A DNA stretch of 20,005 nt from positions 1-20,005 of the forward strand of contig DASZDG010000064.1 in assembly GCA_035942255.1 (NCBI GenBank). The letters are read 5' to 3'. The DNA comes from JALZEG01 sp035942255. GTDB taxonomy: Bacteria > Actinomycetota > CADDZG01 > WHSQ01. This document shows positions 15,487-20,005 of this stretch, piece after piece (the first letter of the stretch is position 1; each line of letters opens with the position of its first letter). The notes beneath the pieces were generated by a model. That model saw only the letters and a list, made by a program, of their open reading frames with translations, was not told the DNA's origin and ran no database searches. Made by a program: the position numbers and the translations under genes.

Positions 15487-15517
15487 GGTGCTCAGGGGCA
15501 TTCCGCCCCCGAGCACC
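15487..15517. terminator. Shared terminator between convergent genes
   Basis: GGTGCTC (15487-15493) pairs with GAGCACC (15511-15517), and inside it GGGGC (15495-15499) pairs with GCCCC (15505-15509) around a 5-base loop. One A-C mismatch separates the two stems. It begins 8 bases after the plus-strand gene stop and spans the sulfatase stop codon, so it can serve both directions. There is no T-tract. Confidence 0.6.
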
Positions 15518-16871
15518 TCCGGTCCGCTCTCAGACGGCGCGACAGGCGCGCGACGTTCGGGTCGTTCGACTCGTCGTCGTCGCCCAGCAGGTTGCGCCGC
15601 TGCCAGGGGTCGACCTCCAAGTCGTAGTACTGGCGCGCCATCACGCGCTTGTCCCGGCCGTAGTACTCGACGTACTGGTAGGCGTTCGTGCGCAAGGAGG
15701 CCATCGTGGGGACGTATGTCTCCTCGTCCCCCCACTGCTCGACCAGCAGGCGCCGGCGCGTCCCGGCCCCCAGCAGCGAACGTCCGTCCAGCTCTACTGG
15801 TGCCTCCACGCCGGCGGCCTCGAGGAGCGTCGGCGCCAGGTCGAGGTTCGCGGCCAGCCGGTCGTCGGTCGAGCCCGCCTCGATCTCGCCCGGCCACCTG
15901 ATCATCAGCGGGATCTCGATCGACTGCGTGTACGCGTACCGCTTGCCGGTGATGCCGTGCTCGCCCCACAGGAAGCCGTTGTCCGACATGAAGATCGCGA
16001 GCGTGTCGCGTTCCTCGTCCAGCTCCTCGAGCAGGGCGAAGACCTGCTGCACCTGGTCGTCGACGGAGTAGAGCGTCCGGAGCTGCTTCCGCCTCACCTT
16101 GCGGGCCTCCTCGGGCGAGCTCTGCGACGACCGGATGAACGGGGGCTCGTCGGAGACGTCCCGGTCCCGCGTCGCCGGGTTGCCGTCCCAGCCCTTCGTC
16201 TTCGCGCCCTTGTAGCGATGCTCGGCCGCATAAGGCGAGTGCGGCGCGTTCGGCCCGAGCCACAGGTACCAGGGATCCTCGTCGTTCCGCTCGAAGCCGC
16301 GCAGGAACCGCTCGGCCATCGACGTCATCAGCGTCGTGGTGTAGCCCTCCGGCCGGCGGACCCTCCCGTTGAAGCGGAAGCTCGAGTGGCGGTAGATCCC
16401 GCGCAGCCAGACCGCCCACTTGTCGAAGTGCGGCGGGTCGAAGCCGTGGTCCCAGCGGTTGAGGTACTTGCCGACGACCGCGGTGCGATACCCCGCGTCC
16501 TGCAGGTAACGCTGGAGCGTCGCGTCGTGGTCGAGCCCCATCCCGTCGTCGTTCGTGTGGACGCCGTGGTTGTGCGCGTACCGGCCGCTGACGATCGAAG
16601 CCCGCGAGGGACAGCACAGCGGCGTGGTCGCGAACGCGTTCGTGAACGTCCGGCCCCCGCGGCCGAACAGCCTGCGCACCGCCGGGAGCGCCTGCATGCT
16701 CGCGCTCGCGCGCTGGTCGTCGGTGATGACGAGCAGGATGTTCGGGGGCTCGGGGTCGGGTTCCAGAGGTCCCGCGGGCGCCGGGCGTTCGTCGCATGCC
16801 GCGAGCGGTAGCGCGAGCGACAGCGCGCACGCGAACCCGGCAACCCTCCTGAAGACGGACACGCCGGTCAT
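15492..16871 (-). CDS. Sulfatase family lipoprotein
   Basis: This 459-residue type I sulfatase would hydrolyse a sulfate ester on a substrate that cannot be read from the sequence. The N-terminus is a lipoprotein signal peptide with lipobox L-A-A-C (C26), so the enzyme should be tethered to the outer face of the membrane. Family residues are present: the metal-binding DD (D51, D52) in NILLVITDDQR, C86 in C-C-P-S-R-A-S that would be oxidised to formylglycine, G-R-Y-A-H-N-H-G-V just after it, K135 (VVGKY), H211 (NAPHSPY), D297-N298 (MSDNGFLWGEHG) and K310. Length is normal. The ATG at 16871 is preferred because an in-frame TTG at 16892 sits in a hairpin loop; neither has a strong ribosome-binding site. 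A maturation enzyme (FGE) is needed but is not in the window. It lies 39 bases after gene E, separated by that hairpin. Confidence 0.93.
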   Translation of the reverse strand: MTGVSVFRRVAGFACALSLALPLAACDERPAPAGPLEPDPEPPNILLVITDDQRASASMQALPAVRRLFGRGGRTFTNAFATTPLCCPSRASIVSGRYAHNHGVHTNDDGMGLDHDATLQRYLQDAGYRTAVVGKYLNRWDHGFDPPHFDKWAVWLRGIYRHSSFRFNGRVRRPEGYTTTLMTSMAERFLRGFERNDEDPWYLWLGPNAPHSPYAAEHRYKGAKTKGWDGNPATRDRDVSDEPPFIRSSQSSPEEARKVRRKQLRTLYSVDDQVQQVFALLEELDEERDTLAIFMSDNGFLWGEHGITGKRYAYTQSIEIPLMIRWPGEIEAGSTDDRLAANLDLAPTLLEAAGVEAPVELDGRSLLGAGTRRRLLVEQWGDEETYVPTMASLRTNAYQYVEYYGRDKRVMARQYYDLEVDPWQRRNLLGDDDESNDPNVARLSRRLRADRRCSGAECP

Positions 16872-16876
16872 TATCC

Positions 16877-16905
16877 CGGCGGGATCGCGCAACGCGACCC
16901 CGCCG
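16877..16905 (-). terminator. Hairpin between gene E and the sulfatase, related to the REP-like palindrome
   Basis: On the minus strand CGGCGGGGTCGCG and CGCGATCCCGCCG form a 13-bp stem with one G-T pair and a TTG loop. It fills the 39-base gap between the gene E stop and the sulfatase ATG. Its sequence resembles the GCGGGATCGC-AA-GCGATCCCGC palindrome at 3352-3373 and the GGGGTCGC-TT-GCGACCCC core at 19889-19906. It probably acts as terminator or attenuator for gene E. Confidence 0.6.
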
Positions 16906-16910
16906 CGCCC

Positions 16911-18800
16911 CTACCTGCGGTGGTGGTGGGTCTTGACCCTCTGGGCCCTCCTGCAGACGTGCGCCACCCCGTCGCCGTCGATCACCTGGACCCGCGGGGC
17001 TACCGCGCGGTGCTCGCCGGTGACGTCGAACAGCACGCCCGCGTAGCGGCCCTTCTGGTTCGTCGTCGTGAACTTCTTCGTCACCCACTCACCGTCCAGG
17101 CGGCGCTGGATCTCGACGGGGCGCCCTGCGGTGCACGCGCGGAAGTTGTCGTTCTCGTCGGAGAGGCGGAGCCTGCCGAAGATCGCGAGGCCCTCGTCAC
17201 CCGGACCGACCCAGTCACGGAACCGCATGTTGATCCGCCGGTCGTGGAACCGCGGCTCGGGCCCGAACGGGGCTTCGGTCCCGTCGATGCACCCCGGGTC
17301 CGCGTCGTCGATGAGACCGTCGTTGTCGTTGTCCAGGTCGTCGTCGCACTCGGGCTCGGGGTGCGGCGCCGTCGTCCACACCGTCGAGACCGACGCGGTG
17401 CAGTTCCCGGCCCCCGGCGTCCCGCCCGGCCCCGCCGGCTGCTCGCACTCGTCGTCGGACGCGCCCGGGCCGCGGACGCTGCCCGGCAATGCCGGGGGAC
17501 TGATCTCGGCGACGACCACGGAGGTCCCGGCCACGTCGGTCGACATCGACGCCCGTGCGACGCCCGCGGAGTCGGTCGATACGACCAGCAAGCTCCCGCC
17601 GCCGGGGAAGGTCGCCGGGCCGGTCTCACGGAACTCGACCGGGACGCCCTGCATGGGGTTGCCTTGCGCGCCGGTGACTCGCGCCGACAGGGTGTGGTCG
17701 TCCCCGATCGCGAGCTGCTGTGTCGCCGTGACGCACGCTGCTCCGGTGTCCGCGCCGTGGCACAGCTGGATGTTGCGTGGCTCGGGCGGGCCCCCCGGGG
17801 GCGGCGTCGGGTTCGGCCCCGGAGGCGGGTTCTGCCACGTCACCTGAACCGCGTCCTGCGGCTCGCCTGCGTCGGGATCGGCCGTCCCGCCTCCCGCCTG
17901 GTTGACGTAGAAGACGACCGTGTCGGTCCCGGGGGGCGTGCCCGGTGGATCCGAGAACGTGCACGTCGAGACCCCTGCCGCGTCCGAAGCGGTGCACGCG
18001 TAGACGTTGGGCCCCGGGCCCTGGTTCGGGCTCGGCCCCGCCAGCTCGTTCGCCACGTCGCCCGCGGGCCGGCCGCCCCCGTTCGCGACGATGACGCTGT
18101 TGGGGACGACTCCCTGGACGGGGCCCGCGTTGGACGTCATCGTCACCGAGACCTGGTGCGTCGAGCCGTTCGGGTTCGTCACCGCCTCGGGGGCCGCGTC
18201 GACCGCCGTCACCGCGACGACCTCCGCGATCGTCCACGTCTTCGTGGACGTGTCGCCCGGCTCACCCTCGCTCCAGAAGTCGTCCGCCTCGGACGAGTCG
18301 ACCCACGCGCTCACGGTCACGGTCCCGGGGCCGGACGTGATCGAGATCCCGAACGTGACCTCGCCGTTGGCGTTCGTCGGGCCCACCTCTCCGTGCACAG
18401 TGGTGTTCCGGCCTGTGCCACCCGCGGTGCTCCCGGGGTTGTTGCCGGAGACGTTCCCGAAGGCCGTGCCGCCCTGGCCGGTGGGGTTGGCGCCCGAGCC
18501 CCCCACGGGGTCACAGAACGAGAGCTCCCGCGTCTCGTCCGGCTCGGTCCCCGGGTCGGCCAGGACCTGTCGCACGTCCACGGTCACACCCTGGACGGGT
18601 CCTTCGATCTCGCCGCCGGTGACCCGCGCCGTGAACTCGTTGCACGTGCCGGCCGACGCCGTGTCCTCGGTAGGGACGAGCGTGAGCCGCGTGGGGAACG
18701 GCCCCTCCTGCGCGGCAGCCGGCGCAACCGCCGCCGCCGAAGCAAAGACGAGCGCCCACAGCAACGACGTCGTGCGGACTGTGACGGACCTCGGCGACAT
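16911..18800 (-). CDS. Exported Ig-repeat protein E with Asp-rich calcium-type motif
   Basis: This 629-residue protein starts at the ATG at 18800, following GAGGGGG by about 5 bases; an upstream ATG gives an implausible N-terminus. The signal peptide covers residues 1-30 (ends A-A-A). About 36-190 is an Ig-like module of the same type as module 5 of protein B (SAGTCNEFTARV, ending STKTW). About 190-325 is a second module (NPNGSTHQVSV, ending VQVTW). A Pro/Gly linker covers about 325-345, and about 345-475 is a third module (VTGAQGNPMQGVPVEF, ending VSTVW). Residues 484-507 hold ECDDDLDNDNDGLIDDADPGC, a cysteine-bounded Asp-rich motif like those that bind calcium. About 520-629 is a shortened C-terminal module (RPVEIQRRLDGEW, then GRYAGVLFDV), ending H-H-H-R-R. 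Function is unknown; a surface role alongside B, C and D is inferred. Confidence 0.88.
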   Translation of the reverse strand: MSPRSVTVRTTSLLWALVFASAAAVAPAAAQEGPFPTRLTLVPTEDTASAGTCNEFTARVTGGEIEGPVQGVTVDVRQVLADPGTEPDETRELSFCDPVGGSGANPTGQGGTAFGNVSGNNPGSTAGGTGRNTTVHGEVGPTNANGEVTFGISITSGPGTVTVSAWVDSSEADDFWSEGEPGDTSTKTWTIAEVVAVTAVDAAPEAVTNPNGSTHQVSVTMTSNAGPVQGVVPNSVIVANGGGRPAGDVANELAGPSPNQGPGPNVYACTASDAAGVSTCTFSDPPGTPPGTDTVVFYVNQAGGGTADPDAGEPQDAVQVTWQNPPPGPNPTPPPGGPPEPRNIQLCHGADTGAACVTATQQLAIGDDHTLSARVTGAQGNPMQGVPVEFRETGPATFPGGGSLLVVSTDSAGVARASMSTDVAGTSVVVAEISPPALPGSVRGPGASDDECEQPAGPGGTPGAGNCTASVSTVWTTAPHPEPECDDDLDNDNDGLIDDADPGCIDGTEAPFGPEPRFHDRRINMRFRDWVGPGDEGLAIFGRLRLSDENDNFRACTAGRPVEIQRRLDGEWVTKKFTTTNQKGRYAGVLFDVTGEHRAVAPRVQVIDGDGVAHVCRRAQRVKTHHHRR

Positions 18801-18920
18801 CTGACCCCCTCGGGAGGGCCGCAGCAATACCAGTGAACAACAGCGCGGCGCGGTCGCGCCATGGGGTCGCACGTGTTGCGCGCCGCGCGTTCACACACGA
18901 ACCGGACGACTCAGACGCGA

Positions 18921-18953
18921 GAAGGGGGCGGCCCCGGCGGGACCGCCCCCTTC
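18921..18953 (-). terminator. Terminator hairpin of gene F
   Basis: GAAGGGGGCGG (18921-18931) and CCGCCCCCTTC (18943-18953) form a perfect 11-bp stem with an 11-base loop, 18 bases beyond the gene F stop on the minus strand. There is no long T-tract. Confidence 0.7.
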
Positions 18954-18971
18954 GATGACTCGACTTGGCTG

Positions 18972-19694
18972 CTACTCGTCCTCGTACTCCCCTTCGCCGA
19001 GGTACTCCTCGCACTCGGCGCTCTCCGCGTCGACCTCACACGGGTCGGTGTTGTCGACGGTGTCCTGCTTGTCGGGGATCGTGTCCCCGTCGGTGTCCTC
19101 GTCGCCGTCCAGGACGCCGTCGCCGTCCGTGTCGGTCACGGTCGGGTCCCAGCCCCAGTAGCTCTCCAGACCGTCGTCGAGCCCGTCGTCGTCGGTGTCG
19201 GGATCGAGCGGATCGGTGCACGCGTCGAGGTCCTCGTCCGGCGTCGCGTCGTCCGGCGCGTTGCAGTCGAGCACCTCGAAGTCGTCGTCCATCCCGTCGC
19301 CGTCGGTGTCGGCCTTCAGCGGGTTCGTGTGGTACTGCGTGACCTCGAGGCCGTCCTTGATCGTGTCGCCGTCGGTGTCCTTCTTCTTCGGCTTGGTCTT
19401 GTGGACGTTGACCTCGTCGCCGTCGGTGAGCCCGTCGCCGTCGGTGTCCGCGACCTGGGGCTTCGTGCCCTTCTTGAACTCCTGGATGTTCGTGAGCCCG
19501 TCCTTGTCGGGGTCCTTCGCCGCGTCCTTCACGTCGGGGTTGAGCTTGTTCGCGCTCTCCCACGCGTTCGGCATGCCGTCACCGTCCGAGTCCGCTGCGA
19601 GCGCGGGGCTCGCGAGTGAGAGCGCGGCCGGAACCGCAAGAGCGAGCGCGAGGGCGAGGCGCGCAGACCTGCGCCGCGTGTAAGGACGTGACAT
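18972..19694 (-). CDS. Exported thrombospondin type-3 repeat calcium-binding protein F
   Basis: This 240-residue protein has a signal peptide at 1-34 (M-S-R-P-Y-T-R-R-R then an Ala/Leu core, ending A-L-A-A). The ATG at 19694 is chosen because AAAGGGG lies about 8 bases upstream and the signal peptide starts there; the open frame continues upstream only through repeat DNA. The mature protein is built of eight Asp-rich TSP3-type repeats of the form D-x-D-x-D-G-x-x-D (DSDGDGMPN, DPDKDGLTN, DTDGDGLTD, DTDGDTIKD, DTDGDGMDD, DTDDDGLDD, DTDGDGVLD and DTDGDTIPD), starting near residues 35, 61, 83, 106, 119, 156, 168 and 181. Each should hold calcium. Four cysteines (C134, C149, C209 and C218) could pair. 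The last residues are strongly acidic (YLGEGEYEDE). It has no enzyme domain, so a calcium-loaded structural or adhesive element is likely. A GTTTACG motif lies about 95 bases upstream. Confidence 0.93.
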   Translation of the reverse strand: MSRPYTRRRSARLALALALAVPAALSLASPALAADSDGDGMPNAWESANKLNPDVKDAAKDPDKDGLTNIQEFKKGTKPQVADTDGDGLTDGDEVNVHKTKPKKKDTDGDTIKDGLEVTQYHTNPLKADTDGDGMDDDFEVLDCNAPDDATPDEDLDACTDPLDPDTDDDGLDDGLESYWGWDPTVTDTDGDGVLDGDEDTDGDTIPDKQDTVDNTDPCEVDAESAECEEYLGEGEYEDE

Positions 19695-19789
19695 CGGAAG
19701 ACCCCTTTCGGCACGGGACGTGACCAACGCGGCGAGTTGCCTGGAGCCGCGCCTGGTCATCGTCGGGGAAACGGGGGCCGAGCCAAATA

Positions 19790-19796
19790 CGTAAAC
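19790..19796 (-). promoter_or_regulatory. GTTTACG motif upstream of gene F
   Basis: This is the third minus-strand copy of the heptamer seen before genes A and WhiB, about 95 bases before the gene F start. The surrounding stretch 19695-19839 holds no gene; it contains the gene F ribosome-binding site and, near 19797-19815, a degenerate piece of the repeat unit that follows. Confidence 0.25.
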
Positions 19797-19839
19797 CGCG
19801 CAGAACCGCCGCCGAACCCCAGCGAACCCGCGGAGACAG

Positions 19840-20005
19840 CCGTCGTCGAAGGCGACGACACCGCGCGCCCGGTGAGTCCACATAGGGCGGGGTCGCTTGC
19901 GACCCCAGAACCGTCGCCGAAGGCGACGACACCGCGCGCCCGGTGAGTCCACATAGGGCGGGGTCGATTGCGACCGCAGAACCGTCGCCGAAGGCGACGA
20001 CCCCG
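19840..20005. repeat. 71-bp tandem repeats, REP-like, continuing past the window edge
   Basis: Two 71-bp units (19840-19910 and 19911-19981) and the start of a third (19982-20005) are nearly identical. Each contains GTCG(T/C)CGAAGGCGAC, then 20-odd bases, CATAGGGCGG, and a GGGGTCGC-TT-GCGACCCC palindrome (19889-19906; the second copy has decayed to GGGGTCGATTGCGACCGC). The same two-palindrome architecture appears on the opposite strand at 3352-3494. No coding sequence is supported here. The array is cut by the window end, so its full length is unknown. Confidence 0.85.

Noticed and set aside
16872..16892. TTG start for the sulfatase at 16892
   Set aside because: The TTG lies in the loop of a strong hairpin. 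The ATG at 16871 still gives a full lipoprotein signal peptide.
16911..16930. His-tag or vector contamination at the end of protein E
   Set aside because: Only three His residues followed by Arg-Arg occur, in continuous native GC-rich sequence with a natural terminator hairpin after the stop.
29..18800. Sortase-anchored (LPXTG) surface proteins
   Set aside because: None of A to E has an LPXTG-like motif or a C-terminal hydrophobic helix with a charged tail. All end in basic soluble sequence.
19840..20005. CRISPR array at the right edge
   Set aside because: The 71-bp units repeat in full with no unique spacers, are internally palindromic at two sites, and have no cas genes nearby.

Overview
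The window is high-GC DNA, and a WhiB-family regulator points to Actinomycetota. I cannot place it more precisely by eye. Most of it is a run of large exported proteins on the minus strand. There are no tRNA, rRNA, transposase, phage or CRISPR signatures.

Layout. At 29-2410 (-) lies exported protein A, with a DNRLRE-like domain, a Ser/Thr linker and a basic C-terminal module. At 2561-2845 (-) is a WhiB regulator, divergent from a small CsbD-like stress protein at 3093-3278 (+) that has a sigma-B-type promoter and a good intrinsic terminator. A REP-like repeat cluster (3352-3494) separates it from a multi-pass GT87-type glycosyltransferase (3508-4755, -). Three giant Ig-repeat genes follow on the minus strand: B (4836-8228, seven Ig-like modules plus an RTX tail), C (8422-12351) and D (12494-14815). 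A small four-cysteine exported protein (15065-15478, +) faces a sulfatase lipoprotein (15492-16871, -). Next come exported protein E (16911-18800, -) and a thrombospondin type-3 repeat protein F (18972-19694, -). The right edge holds 71-bp tandem repeats related to those at 3.4 kb and to a hairpin at 16.9 kb.

How the genes may work together. A, B, C, D and E share modules. Ig-like units often end in a K-x-W signature after an Asp/Glu-rich loop, A, C, D and E carry related basic C-terminal modules, and C looks like a D-type protein with a block of B-type modules inserted. With the RTX tail in B, eight TSP3 repeats in F and a DxDNDxD-type motif in E, a calcium-organised extracellular matrix or surface coat is a reasonable inference. 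The GT87 enzyme could contribute glycan and the sulfatase could remodel sulfated polymer. No sortase motif, C-terminal membrane anchor or secretion system is visible here, so attachment is unexplained. Most genes have their own ribosome-binding site and are followed by a GC-rich hairpin, which suggests mostly single-gene transcription rather than one operon.
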